From contig CAURGH010000006.1 of the NCBI GenBank assembly GCA_963524305.1, forward strand, positions 1 through 64,000: a stretch of 64,000 nucleotides of DNA, written 5' to 3'. This DNA is from JABCPH02 sp963524305 (lineage in GTDB: Bacteria > Fusobacteriota > Fusobacteriia > Fusobacteriales > Leptotrichiaceae). Numbering within the stretch: position 1 is the first letter of the stretch; every line of letters starts with the position of its first letter. Positions 26,728-35,158 of the stretch are shown one piece after another. The notes under the pieces were generated by a model, which saw nothing but the letters and a program-made list of their open reading frames with translations, did not search any database and was not told the origin of the DNA. The position numbers and the translations under genes are program-made.

Positions 26728-26784
26728 AGGGAATTAAAGAGATGCCAAAAGTTTATAATATTGAAATAAAGGGAGAAAAATAAA

Positions 26785-27108
26785 ATGTCAGAAATTATAA
26801 ATTTAAAAAATAAAATTGACGATATATTGAAAAAGAAAATAAAAGAATTTCAATTAAAAAATATAGCAATAGATATCGTTAAAAATAATAAAAATGAATA
26901 TTATTTAATTTTAGAAAAAGAAAAATATTTAGCTTCACTAATAATTGCAGAACCTATTTTTGCACCTTATAAAAATATTTGCTTTGAAGTTTATAGAGTG
27001 AGTGATGAAAAAATAATTCTATTTTATTATGATAATGAAAATACCACTTTGCAGCAAAACGTAGAGCAAATAGATAAGATGTTAGACAAATTTATTGAAA
27101 TAAATTAA
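26785..27108 (+). CDS. Small putative immunity protein, 107 aa
   Basis: Soluble protein (SEIINLKNKIDDILKKKIKE, then CFEVYRVSDEKIILFYYDNE). It starts after AAAGGGAGAAAAATAAA, 57 bases behind the toxin-tip pseudogene. Compact alpha/beta composition, no signal. Immunity role inferred from position only. Confidence 0.45.
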   Translation: MSEIINLKNKIDDILKKKIKEFQLKNIAIDIVKNNKNEYYLILEKEKYLASLIIAEPIFAPYKNICFEVYRVSDEKIILFYYDNENTTLQQNVEQIDKMLDKFIEIN

Positions 27109-27133
27109 AAAATATGTAATGAAAAAGGAGAAA

Positions 27134-27307
27134 AACGGAAAAATTATCAACAAAAGAATACAATGAACTGTATAAAAAGTACTTTTTAAAGAGGAAGGAA
27201 ATCAAATAACTAGAAATTTAGGTGATGGAAAAGGATTGGAAATATTTAATAAAAACATAAAAGAAATTAATTTTAGAAAGGAAATAATAAAAAATGGAGA
27301 AAAATAA
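27134..27307 (+). pseudogene. Toxin tail fragment, unit 1 of 3
   Basis: Two overlapping frames (EKLSTKEYNELYKKYF, then FKEEGNQITRNLGDGKGLEI and FNKNIKEINF) give a broken toxin end. It overlaps the ATG of the HEAT-like gene by 14 bases. The motif FKEE..QIT.NLG.G.GLEIFN also ends the fragments at 30350-30460 and 30961-31153, so the three tails are homologous. Confidence 0.5.
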
Positions 27308-27830
27308 TCTTGAAGAATTGAAAAAATTAATGTTGAAAAAATATAGAAAAGAAATAAGCTTTCAACAATTACAAAAGGAATTTTTAAAAAATGATGATGA
27401 AAGAATAGAGTATATAAAAACAGAGTTGGAAAAAGCATATAATGAAAAAAATGGAAAAAGTATAAACACTTTGATTTTAGCAATATATATGTTTGAATTA
27501 CATAGTGAAAAATTTGTTGATATTTTATGCAAATTAACAAAAGAAGAATGGCATGGAAAACATGAAGACATAGTGTTTTATCTCCAGCAACTAGAATTAC
27601 CTTCTACAATAGACTGTATATACGAACTAGCAACTTCGAATTTTGAAAAATACCGTTGGGATGATAATTTTGCATTAGTGAGAAAATGCTGTTTTGCTTT
27701 GGGGGATATTAATACTCCTAAGGCGAAAGAAAAATTGGAATTATTATTACAAAGTGAAGAAGAGACTATAAGAGAACATGCAATGGAGCAGTTGAAGAGA
27801 TGTGATTTTACAAATAAGGATGTAGAATGA
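27294..27830 (+). CDS. HEAT-like immunity protein, unit 1
   Basis: 178 aa, all helical, with repeat-like helices. The block LTKEEWHGKHEDIVFYLQQL, then ELPSTIDCIYELATSNFEKY, and the helix DINTPKAKEKLELLLQSEEE are shared with the genes at 30446 and 31174. HEAT-like proteins serve as immunity factors for several polymorphic toxins. Each copy follows a homologous toxin tail. It overlaps the truncated DUF4291 gene by four bases. It appears intact. Confidence 0.6.
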   Translation: MEKNNLEELKKLMLKKYRKEISFQQLQKEFLKNDDERIEYIKTELEKAYNEKNGKSINTLILAIYMFELHSEKFVDILCKLTKEEWHGKHEDIVFYLQQLELPSTIDCIYELATSNFEKYRWDDNFALVRKCCFALGDINTPKAKEKLELLLQSEEETIREHAMEQLKRCDFTNKDVE

Positions 27831-27841
27831 AAGGATTAATT

Positions 27842-28021
27842 ATGAAAAAAGAAGAGGAAAAAAATATTTATGCTGTATTTGATGATAAAACAATAAGAGT
27901 TTATCAGGCATATAACAATGAAATAGCAGACGAGGCTTTAAAATTAGGAAAGTTTGGAAGTAAATTCAGTCTTACAAGAATGACATGGATAAAGCCATCA
28001 TTCTTATGGATGATGAACTGA
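27842..28021 (+). pseudogene. Truncated DUF4291 gene
   Basis: From ATG 27842 (GAAAGGA upstream; an in-frame ATG 27827 is less likely) it reads KKEEEKNIYAVFDDKTIRVY to RMTWIKPSFLWMMN, then a stop. It is nearly identical to the first 60 residues of the full DUF4291 gene at 31734. The break comes right after SFLWMM, so it arose by duplication and deletion. Confidence 0.8.
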
Positions 28022-28048
28022 AAAACTTTTAGTAAAGGGTGAATTATA

Positions 28049-28174
28049 ATGGAAGGTTTTTGGAAAAAAGAAGAAAACAATATAGAAATACAAAATATTG
28101 AAATTTTAAACAATGGAAAAGTAGAAAAAAGTAAACTATTTTTATTAGAAATTGTTAATACAACGAAACCATAG
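28049..28174 (+). CDS. Short frame of 41 aa, probable fragment
   Basis: MEGFWKKEENNIEIQNIEIL ... SKLFLLEIVNTTKP, preceded by AAAGGGTG. It may be the start of an immunity gene cut short. Coding bias fits the neighbourhood, but the length is too small for a family call. Confidence 0.3.
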   Translation: MEGFWKKEENNIEIQNIEILNNGKVEKSKLFLLEIVNTTKP

Positions 28175-28262
28175 AGAGAAAGTTTAAAATGAAATTTATC
28201 AAAATAATAAAGAAATATACTTAATCCAAATAAAATACTTCAAACTAAGGAAGGGATGTAAA

Positions 28263-28583
28263 ATGAGAATAATAAAAAGAGATAGAAATATAGATGAAAT
28301 TGCAGAAATTTTTGGTATTTATTGGGATGAAGAAAGAAATCAAACACTTTTTTTGGGGATGACAGATAAATATAGTGGAGTATATGTTTATTCAGAAAGT
28401 GAAGTTGAGATTATTGACCCAAATATAAATTTTAGAACAATTTATCTTTCTGGGCATCTTCCAGGGATATTTCATTGGGCATTAATAGAAAAAGATTTAT
28501 TAGATGAGGTTATTGACGGTAATTTAGAATTAAGAAAAAAATTTTTAGACATATTACGTTCAGAGAATGTAATAGATTGGTAA
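28263..28583 (+). CDS. Putative immunity protein, 106 aa
   Basis: Soluble protein (RIIKRDRNIDEIAEIFGIYW, TDKYSGVYVYSESEVEII, HLPGIFHWALIEKDLLDE). It starts after GGAAGGGATGTAAA. Composition and length fit a small immunity factor. Its toxin is not visible, since the sequence before it is fragmentary. Confidence 0.45.
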   Translation: MRIIKRDRNIDEIAEIFGIYWDEERNQTLFLGMTDKYSGVYVYSESEVEIIDPNINFRTIYLSGHLPGIFHWALIEKDLLDEVIDGNLELRKKFLDILRSENVIDW

Positions 28584-29122
28584 TTTTTATCCTAAATTGC
28601 AATATTAAATGCAAAATTTTTTTAATTTTCTCAAATTTAATTTCATGTAAAAATCTTTCAAAGGGTGTCGCATATCTGAGAGCAGATAGAAATGTTGGAA
28701 ATGTAACAGCTCCAATAGACTTTGATAATCATATTATAGGTGAAGAAATAAACAAACATAGAGATCCGGTAGGAGGTCACAGCACTCTAACTCCAACCGT
28801 TAGAATTAGCAATGATTTGGGAGTTACATCAAATGGAGTTCGTAAAAACAATATCTCAATATTTGATATAGAAAATAATCAATGGGTACAAAAAATATAC
28901 AGAAGAGGGCAACCTGCTTTAAACACAATGTTTCCAGAATGGTGGACAGGGAATAGAATAAAAGTTGAAAATAATGCGGCATATATCAACAGAACTAGTG
29001 TCATTACTCCTAATGGTGCCCAAATGTGGGAAGGAGTAACGTCATCTGGAGTTAAAGTTAAGGGATATGAACCTACAAATAGTAATCCGAATGCAACAGT
29101 GTATCCTAAACAAAATCAGTAA
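28577..29122 (+). pseudogene. EndoU-type nuclease toxin tip
   Basis: The recognisable domain starts near 28660 (KGVAYLRADRNVGNVTAPID). It contains the EndoU landmarks DPVGGHSTLTPTVRIS, NQWVQKIYRRGQPALNTMFP, and WEGVTSSGVKVKGYEP with a final ATVYP. Bacterial EndoU domains are RNases used as contact-dependent toxin tips. The first 28 codons are unrelated AT-rich sequence and no exoprotein precedes it, so it is an orphan cassette. The ankyrin-like gene at 29203 is the likely immunity partner. Confidence 0.65.
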
Positions 29123-29202
29123 TAAATAGTTGTAAATAAAGAACATTAATTTTATTAAATTCTTATAATCTGTTAAATATAAAAAAAAGAAAGGAAAATT
29201 TT

Positions 29203-30135
29203 ATGAAATTTAAGTTTAGCTATTACAAAGTAAATGATAAAAAAGAAGTAAAACCTGTATGTTCGTCTGTCAATTCAAAAAATGAAGGAAATATAAGTTG
29301 TTATTTAATGGATATAGAAGAAGATTTAGAAAAAGCTGATTATGTTGAGTACTACAAAGAATTATTAAGTAGAATTTATATAGGAGGAAGAAGTGTAGAA
29401 TCTTGGGAAGGAAATGTGATTGGTGATAAAGTTTTTATATGTTTTCAATATTATCCGGAAAATAGAGACTTACAGGCGGAAATTTCAAGAAAATCAATGT
29501 CAGTACTATTAAAAAAATGGACTAAATTTTTAGAAAGAGAACAAGACTTAAATTATGAAGAGATGGTTGGATTGCCTGATAATGAAAATCCTACTGTGTA
29601 TTCAGAAGCATATTTTGGTACATATGAAACTTTTCTAGAAAAATTTGAGGAGGGGCAACAATATGAGGAAGATTTACTATATACTGCTTTTTGCAATTAT
29701 GAACCTAAAGAAAAATATAAAATAGTTAAATTTTTATTAGAAAAGGGAGCTTCAGTCAAAAAGAAGAAAGGAGATGGAATAAACCTGTTTTTCCCATTGT
29801 TTAGTAATATATCCTTGGATAATAGAAAAACAGATTTAGAAATTACATTGGATTTGTGCAAAATATTACTAGAAAGAGGAGAAAGTTTATCATCAATAGA
29901 TATGAATACAGGAGAATCTCCATTAAATCGCCTTTTTTCAACATACGGGGTATTATATCCTGATAAAAAAATGGTACCATTATATGATGTAGTATTTTCA
30001 GAACCAAATTTAAAAATTTTATTTAAAGATAAAAAAGGGAATACTCCGTTTGACATAGCCAGAAAAAATGGAAGAGATATGGGGGTAAAATATATGGAAG
30101 AGTATATTGAAAAATATCATTTAACAAAAAAATAA
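29203..30135 (+). CDS. Ankyrin-repeat-containing putative immunity protein
   Basis: 310 aa. The N-terminal half is an immunity-type domain (FKFSYYKVNDKKEVKPVCSS, SVESWEGNVIGDKVFICFQY). The C-terminal half has ankyrin-like repeats (KIVKFLLEKGASVKKKKGDG, CKILLERGESLSSIDMNTGE, KGNTPFDIARKNGRDMGVKY). It starts after AAGAAAGGAAAATTTT, 80 bases behind an EndoU tip. It appears intact and soluble. Confidence 0.55.
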   Translation: MKFKFSYYKVNDKKEVKPVCSSVNSKNEGNISCYLMDIEEDLEKADYVEYYKELLSRIYIGGRSVESWEGNVIGDKVFICFQYYPENRDLQAEISRKSMSVLLKKWTKFLEREQDLNYEEMVGLPDNENPTVYSEAYFGTYETFLEKFEEGQQYEEDLLYTAFCNYEPKEKYKIVKFLLEKGASVKKKKGDGINLFFPLFSNISLDNRKTDLEITLDLCKILLERGESLSSIDMNTGESPLNRLFSTYGVLYPDKKMVPLYDVVFSEPNLKILFKDKKGNTPFDIARKNGRDMGVKYMEEYIEKYHLTKK

Positions 30136-30136
30136 A

Positions 30137-30462
30137 GAAACAAGTATTACTCAGAATTTTTCATATTCTTCTGGGTATCAAGAAAAGCATGGAGGAGTAA
30201 CTATAGAAATAGTAACTCAACCAGGGACTTTGAGAGTTTTAGAAAAAATAGGAGTAAAAAATAATGATGGTTTAGAAATAAACAAGTGGTATCCAAATAT
30301 GGAGAAAACATTTACAGGATGGGAAAAATTTGGGCGTGTTCAATTTAAAGAGGACAAATAACTATAAATTTAGGTAAAGGTAGTGGTTTAGAGATATTTA
30401 ATCAACGGATTAAACAGATAAATGTTAAACAAGGAGATATTCATCATGGAAAAAATAAATGA
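30137..30462 (+). pseudogene. Toxin tip fragment, unit 2 of 3
   Basis: The frame ETSITQNFSYSSGYQEKHGG, then VTIEIVTQPGTLRVLEKIG, ends EKFGRVQFKEDK and a stop at 30358-30360. The homologous tail QITINLGKGSGLEIFNQRIK continues in another frame and overlaps the next ATG. A single frameshift separates the two parts. No start codon is present. Confidence 0.5.
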
Positions 30463-30960
30463 TTTCAATGAAGCTAAAAATTTGCTAGAAAAATATTTAG
30501 ATAAAAAAATATCAATAAATAAATTGAAAAAAAATATTTTATTGATGATATAAAATTTATAAAAGAAGAATTAGAAAAAGCCTATTTATTTAAAGATAAA
30601 ACAAAATTAGATATTTTATTTTGGTTAATATTTACATTTGATTTGTATTCTGAGGAATTCATAAATATCTTATGTAAGATTTCAAAAGAAGAATGGCATT
30701 GGAGACATGAGGATATTGCTATTTACTTCATGGAAATGGAGTTACCGTCTACGGTAGAATGTCTTTATGAATTAGCAATTTCAGATTTTGAAAAATATCG
30801 TGATGACGAATACTGTCAATTAGTTGAAAAATGTTGTTATGCTTTAGGAGCAATAGGAACAGAAGAGGCAAAAGAAAAACTTAAGTTGTTAGCTAAAAGT
30901 GATAAAGATATTATACGAGAACATGTTGAAGATACATTTGAAATGTATAAATTATCTTAA
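30446..30960 (+). pseudogene. HEAT-like immunity gene with frameshift, unit 2
   Basis: ATG 30446 (AAGGAGATAT upstream) reads EKINDFNEAKNLLEKYLDKK. In an A-run near 30530 the frame is lost; the continuation FIDDIKFIKEELEKAYLFKD leads to ISKEEWHWRHEDIAIYFMEM, MELPSTVECLYELAISDFEK and a stop at 30960. It is homologous to 27294-27830. The A-run could also be a phase-variable tract. Confidence 0.65.
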
Positions 30961-31153
30961 TTAGGAAAGAGAAATTGCACTCAAGATAATGTTGTTAAAG
31001 AAAAATATCCTGATATGCCAATGCCTGAAAAAAGTCCTGGCTGGGGATATAAATTTGTGCGTTTTAAAGAAGAAAAAAGACAAATAAATATACAATTAGG
31101 ACAAGAAGGTGGAAAAGCACTGGAGATATTTAATAATAATATTATAGACTATA
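30961..31153 (+). pseudogene. Toxin tail fragment, unit 3 of 3
   Basis: The frame GKRNCTQDNVVKEKYPDMPM, then KSPGWGYKFVRFKEEKRQIN and IQLGQEGGKALEIFNNNIID, ends in KIMEGQ. It is homologous to the tails of units 1 and 2, has no start and lies 20 bases ahead of the third HEAT-like gene. Confidence 0.5.
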
Positions 31154-31173
31154 AAATAATGGAGGGACAATAA

Positions 31174-31722
31174 ATGGAAGATAAATATCTTGATGAAGTG
31201 AAATTATTGGTAAAATGGCATGATAAAAAAATATCTGATGATGAATTTTTAGAAAAATTTAAATTGGAAAAAATTAGGTACAGAAGGGAAATTCCTAATA
31301 TTGCTAAAGAAAAATTAAAAGAAGCTTGTGTATCAAAAAATCGTGATATGATAGTTCCTTATTTATCATTAATTTTTTATTTAGAAATAGATTTTGATGA
31401 AATTAAGGACAGTATAGAGGAAATTATAACAGGAAATTGGCACTATGACCATGAAAATATAGCAGGTGCATTTGAAGATATAGCATCACCCAAAACAATA
31501 GAATGGGTATATTATTTAGCGTTGGCACATCAATTTGAAGGATATGAAGGAGGACTTGCAATGGCTAGAAAATGTATTCATGCACTAGGGAAAATAAATA
31601 CTCCTAAATCAAAAGAAAAATTAGAATTTTTGGCTAATAATTTAAATGAGACTGAAGAATTAAGAGAATCAGCAAAACGAGAATTAAACAGACATGATTT
31701 TACAAATAAGGATGTCGAATGA
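31174..31722 (+). CDS. HEAT-like immunity protein, unit 3
   Basis: 182 aa, helical. It shares with unit 1 the W-H-x-x-H-E motif (GNWHYDHENIAGAFEDIASP), the helix GKINTPKSKEKLEFLANN and the exact C-terminus HDFTNKDVE. It starts in TAAATGG right after a toxin tail and overlaps the DUF4291 gene as in unit 1. The whole unit (tail, HEAT-like, DUF4291) is therefore a tandem duplication, here complete. Confidence 0.6.
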   Translation: MEDKYLDEVKLLVKWHDKKISDDEFLEKFKLEKIRYRREIPNIAKEKLKEACVSKNRDMIVPYLSLIFYLEIDFDEIKDSIEEIITGNWHYDHENIAGAFEDIASPKTIEWVYYLALAHQFEGYEGGLAMARKCIHALGKINTPKSKEKLEFLANNLNETEELRESAKRELNRHDFTNKDVE

Positions 31723-31733
31723 AAGGACTAATT

Positions 31734-32306
31734 ATGAAAAAAGAAGAAGAAAGAAATATTTATGCTGTATTTGATGATAAAACAATAAGAGTTTATCAGG
31801 CGTATAATAATGAAATAGCAGATGAGGCTTTAAAATTAGGAAAGTTCGGAAGCAAGTTCAGTTTAAACAGAATGACCTGGATAAAGCCGTCATTTCTTTG
31901 GATGATGTACAGAAGTGGCTGGGCTAGCAAGGAAGGACAGGAAAGAATACTGGCAATTGACCTGAAAAGGGAAGGATTTGATGAAATAGTGAAAAATGCT
32001 GTACTTTCATCTTTTAGAGAAGTTTCTGATTTATCTAAGGAGGAATGGGAAAATAAACTGGAAAATTCAGAAGTAAGATGTCAATGGGATCCGGATAGGG
32101 ATATTTATGGTAATCCAATAGGAAGAAGAGCGATACAGTTAGGTATAAAGGGAGAAACGGTGAAAAAATATGTAAATGAATGGATTGTAAATATAACGGA
32201 TATAACAGATAAAGTTATTGAGATGAGAAATAGCATTCAAAATGGAACTTTTTCAGAAGTTATGCTTCCTAAAGAGAAAAAGTATATTTTAAATATCAAT
32301 GATTAA
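31734..32306 (+). CDS. DUF4291 family protein
   Basis: 190 aa from ATG 31734, preferred over the in-frame ATG 31719 because GAAAGGA stands in front of it. It has the family motifs IRVYQAYNNEIADEALK, RMTWIKPSFLWMMYRSGW and QERILAIDLKREGF. DUF4291 has no established role that I know of. In this locus it overlaps the HEAT-like immunity gene and was duplicated with it, so it may belong to the cassette. Confidence 0.8.
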   Translation: MKKEEERNIYAVFDDKTIRVYQAYNNEIADEALKLGKFGSKFSLNRMTWIKPSFLWMMYRSGWASKEGQERILAIDLKREGFDEIVKNAVLSSFREVSDLSKEEWENKLENSEVRCQWDPDRDIYGNPIGRRAIQLGIKGETVKKYVNEWIVNITDITDKVIEMRNSIQNGTFSEVMLPKEKKYILNIND

Positions 32307-32364
32307 GTTAATATAATAATTAAATATTTTTCTTGAATTTTATTAAAAAATTTGTGGATAACAA

Positions 32365-32393
32365 TTGACAATTTCACTAAAATAAATTATAAT
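32365..32393 (+). promoter_or_regulatory. Perfect consensus promoter of the SIMPL-efp unit
   Basis: TTGACA (32365-32370), 17 bases, TATAAT (32388-32393), 72 bases before the SIMPL-domain gene. Confidence 0.85.
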
Positions 32394-32465
32394 TTAAAAG
32401 GATTTTAGCAAATTTATATTTGTTATTTTCTTTTATCATTCAAATAAAGGAAGTTGTGATAACCA

Positions 32466-33179
32466 ATGAAAAAAGTACAATTTATAATAATTTCTACAAT
32501 TTTATCGTTTGGGTTAATAATTTCAGCGGCGATTGTATCGAATGCAATGGATAAAGCCAATAAAAGTGAGAATAAAATCACTGTAAAAGGTGTGGCAGAA
32601 AAGCGGATAAAAGCGGATAAAGCTGTAGTAAATGTAGTATTGTCAGGAGAAAGTGTAGTTTTAGATGATTTAAGAAAAAATATTTCTGAAAAAGAAAAAA
32701 AATCTTTAGATTTGATAAAAACTTTGGGAATTAGTTCAGAAGATTATAGTATTGAAAATTTAAAAGTAGAGCCAGAATTTTCTGAAACAGGAGATAAAAT
32801 CTTAAAATATAGTGGGTCTGAAAGCATTATAATTTCTACTGAAAATGTTGAAAAAATAGATGAAATTTATCAAAAATTATTGACGTTGAAATTAGAAAAC
32901 AATAATTTAGAGGTTACAAAACCTGAATATTACATTACAAGTATAGAAAGATACAAAAGAGATTTGCTAGTAGATGCTTCAAAAAATGCAGAATACAAAG
33001 CTATAGAAATGTTGAAAGTTAATAATAATGAAATTGCGGGAGTAAAAAATGTAACTCAAGGACAATTTGAGATTTTACCAGATGTGGAAGATACTAAGCG
33101 TATAAAAGAAGATGAACAAAATCAAATGTATAAAAAATTAAGATCAGTTGTTACAGCTACTTATTTAATAAAGTATTAA
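32466..33179 (+). CDS. SIMPL-domain (DUF541) exported protein
   Basis: 237 aa. An N-terminal signal/anchor (VQFIIISTILSFGLIISAAI) is followed by the SIMPL pattern ITVKGVAEKRIKADKAVVNV and a late RDLLVDASKNAEYKAIEML. The family is periplasmic or surface-exposed (YggE, BP26), with roles in stress that remain poorly defined. It is followed 30 bases later by efp and shares its promoter. Confidence 0.85.
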   Translation: MKKVQFIIISTILSFGLIISAAIVSNAMDKANKSENKITVKGVAEKRIKADKAVVNVVLSGESVVLDDLRKNISEKEKKSLDLIKTLGISSEDYSIENLKVEPEFSETGDKILKYSGSESIIISTENVEKIDEIYQKLLTLKLENNNLEVTKPEYYITSIERYKRDLLVDASKNAEYKAIEMLKVNNNEIAGVKNVTQGQFEILPDVEDTKRIKEDEQNQMYKKLRSVVTATYLIKY

Positions 33180-33209
33180 AATAGATAAAAATTTAGGAGG
33201 AAAAATTTA

Positions 33210-33782
33210 ATGAAACCAGCAGCAGAATTAAGACAAGGAAGTACATATAGAAAGGATAATATCCCTTACTTGATATTAAAAGCTGAAAGACACCAATCAA
33301 CATCAGGAAAAAGACAAAGAGCAGCAGAAGTAAAATTCAAAACTAAAGAATTAATTTCAGGTAAAATTCAAGAAATTACAGTTTTAGCTACAGATTTGAT
33401 GGATGACATTATTTTAGATAGAAATCAAATGCAATTTTTATATGAAATTGATGGAGATTACAACTTTATGGATCAAGAAACTTTTGAACAAATTACATTG
33501 ACAGCAGAAGATTTAGGGGATGCAGTGAATTTCTTGGAAGAAGAAATGATTATTCAAGTATTGATGTACGAAGGAAGACCAGTTGGAGTTGAATTGCCAA
33601 ATACAGTAATTAGAGAAATTACTTATACTGAACCAGGATTAAAAGGAGATACAATTGGAAGAGCAACAAAACCTGCAACAATTGCAAATGGATATAGTTT
33701 ACAAGTACCTTTATTTGTAGTAATCGGAGATAAAATTAAAATTGATACAAGAACTGGAGAATACATCGAAAGAGCAAATTAA
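33210..33782 (+). CDS. efp: Elongation factor P with an atypical loop
   Basis: 190 aa, three-domain EF-P that helps ribosomes through polyproline stretches. It starts KPAAELRQGSTYRKDNIPYL and ends GDKIKIDTRTGEYIERA, both typical. The tip loop that is usually PGKG reads ERHQSTSGKRQRAAEVK, so residues 32-35 are S-G-K-R. The lysine position is kept but the proline and second glycine are not. Strong ribosome-binding site AGGAGG. Confidence 0.9.
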   Translation: MKPAAELRQGSTYRKDNIPYLILKAERHQSTSGKRQRAAEVKFKTKELISGKIQEITVLATDLMDDIILDRNQMQFLYEIDGDYNFMDQETFEQITLTAEDLGDAVNFLEEEMIIQVLMYEGRPVGVELPNTVIREITYTEPGLKGDTIGRATKPATIANGYSLQVPLFVVIGDKIKIDTRTGEYIERAN

Positions 33783-33813
33783 GAACAAAAATTAGAATCA
33801 AAATAATAAAGTG

Positions 33814-33842
33814 AAAGGCTATCGAAAACGGTAGCTTTTTTT
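33814..33842 (+). terminator. Terminator of efp
   Basis: GGCTATCG pairs with CGGTAGC across a 4-base loop, with one wobble, followed by seven T residues. Confidence 0.85.
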
Positions 33843-33888
33843 GAAAATACAAAATTAAAATTAAATAATTCTTAAAAAGAGGGAAAAT

Positions 33889-34200
33889 ATGAGAAAAGAA
33901 GATAAAATAAAAAGAGTTGAGGAAATGGAAAAAATAATGGATAAATCAGCTAATATTTTTGGAGAAGTAAATGCAGCATTAGATAAATTAGAAGAAAATT
34001 TTTCTGATTATAAAAAGCTTGATGATTATTATAGTAGTGAAAATTGGTTTCAAGATGTGGAAGACTACAATAACGGAACTTTACCACAAGATTTGAAATG
34101 TGGTGTTTTGAGTGAAGATGGGGCTTATGATTTATTTGGGGATAATCATGAGTTGGCAATTAGGCTAGTAGAACTTGCAGCTAAAATGTTAAGAAGATAA
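33889..34200 (+). CDS. DUF4298 family protein
   Basis: 103 aa, soluble. The family motifs YYSSENWFQDVEDYNNG, LPQDLKCGVLSEDGAYDLFG and DNHELAIRLVELAAKML are clear. Function unknown in general. RBS AGAGGGAAAAT upstream. Confidence 0.75.
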   Translation: MRKEDKIKRVEEMEKIMDKSANIFGEVNAALDKLEENFSDYKKLDDYYSSENWFQDVEDYNNGTLPQDLKCGVLSEDGAYDLFGDNHELAIRLVELAAKMLRR

Positions 34201-34232
34201 TAAAAGTTATAGAAATCAAGGGGTTGATTGAA

Positions 34233-35120
34233 GTGAGAAATAAAATTATAAAAGGGTTAATTTTTGTATTTTTAATTTTAGGAATATTTTGCTGTTCTAG
34301 AAAAGAAGAAAAGAAATTAGATTTAGATACAGGAATTAGTAAAAATGAAAATACAATTTTAGTAGCATCATTTAATGCTTTAAGATTAGGTGAAAAGCAA
34401 AAAGATTATCGGTCATTCGTAAAAATTTTGTCTAATTTTGATTTGATTGGGTTAGAAGAAGTTATGAATGAAAAAGGTGTTAAAAAGACGAAGGCGTATT
34501 TGGAAAAATTGACGAAAGAAAAATGGGATTATATTATTTCAGAACATTCTGTTGGGAGTGAGAATTATAGAGAGTTTTATGCTTTCATTTATAGAAAAGA
34601 GAAATTTCAAGAAGTAAAACAAATTGGATTTTATAAAGAAAAAAATGATAATGAATTTATGCGAGAACCTTACGGTGCATATTTTAAAAGTGGAAATTTT
34701 GATTTTGTCTTTGTGATTGCTCATTCGATTTTTGGAGATAAGGAGAAGCAACGATTGATTGAAGCATCGAGTTATTTGAATGTTTATGAGTATTTTTCTA
34801 AGAAAACTGGAGAAAATGATATAATTATTGCTGGAGATTTTAATCTTTCGGCTGATGATTTAGCATTCAAAAATTTAGCAGTAAAGCATAATGTTTCCTA
34901 TCTTTTAGATCCTAAAGAAAATTTGACAACACTTTCAGATGATAAATTAGTGAGCTCATATGATAATTTTTTCATAAATCGTGAAAAAACTAAAGAATTT
35001 ACTGGGAATTCCGGAGTTTATAACTTTATAAAAAACAATAATTATGCTACAATAAAAAAATATGTGTCGGATCATTTGTTAATTTTTTCTGAATATTCGA
35101 CATTAGAAGATTTAGACTAA
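34233..35120 (+). CDS. Endonuclease/exonuclease/phosphatase-fold lipoprotein
   Basis: About 295 aa from GTG 34233. An in-frame TTG at 34224 lies directly on the Shine-Dalgarno and is less likely. A hydrophobic leader with lipobox-like ILGIFC predicts membrane anchoring. The DNase I-type motifs follow: SFNALRLGEK, DLIGLEEVM, YAFIYRKEKF, IIAGDFNLSADD and a final SDHLLIFSEY. The catalytic Glu, Asn, Asp and His are all visible. It is probably an exported nuclease, though phosphatase activity cannot be excluded. Confidence 0.8.
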   Translation: MRNKIIKGLIFVFLILGIFCCSRKEEKKLDLDTGISKNENTILVASFNALRLGEKQKDYRSFVKILSNFDLIGLEEVMNEKGVKKTKAYLEKLTKEKWDYIISEHSVGSENYREFYAFIYRKEKFQEVKQIGFYKEKNDNEFMREPYGAYFKSGNFDFVFVIAHSIFGDKEKQRLIEASSYLNVYEYFSKKTGENDIIIAGDFNLSADDLAFKNLAVKHNVSYLLDPKENLTTLSDDKLVSSYDNFFINREKTKEFTGNSGVYNFIKNNNYATIKKYVSDHLLIFSEYSTLEDLD

Positions 35121-35158
35121 TTGAAATAATAGAATTTACAGGAAGGAGAGGTTGTTTT

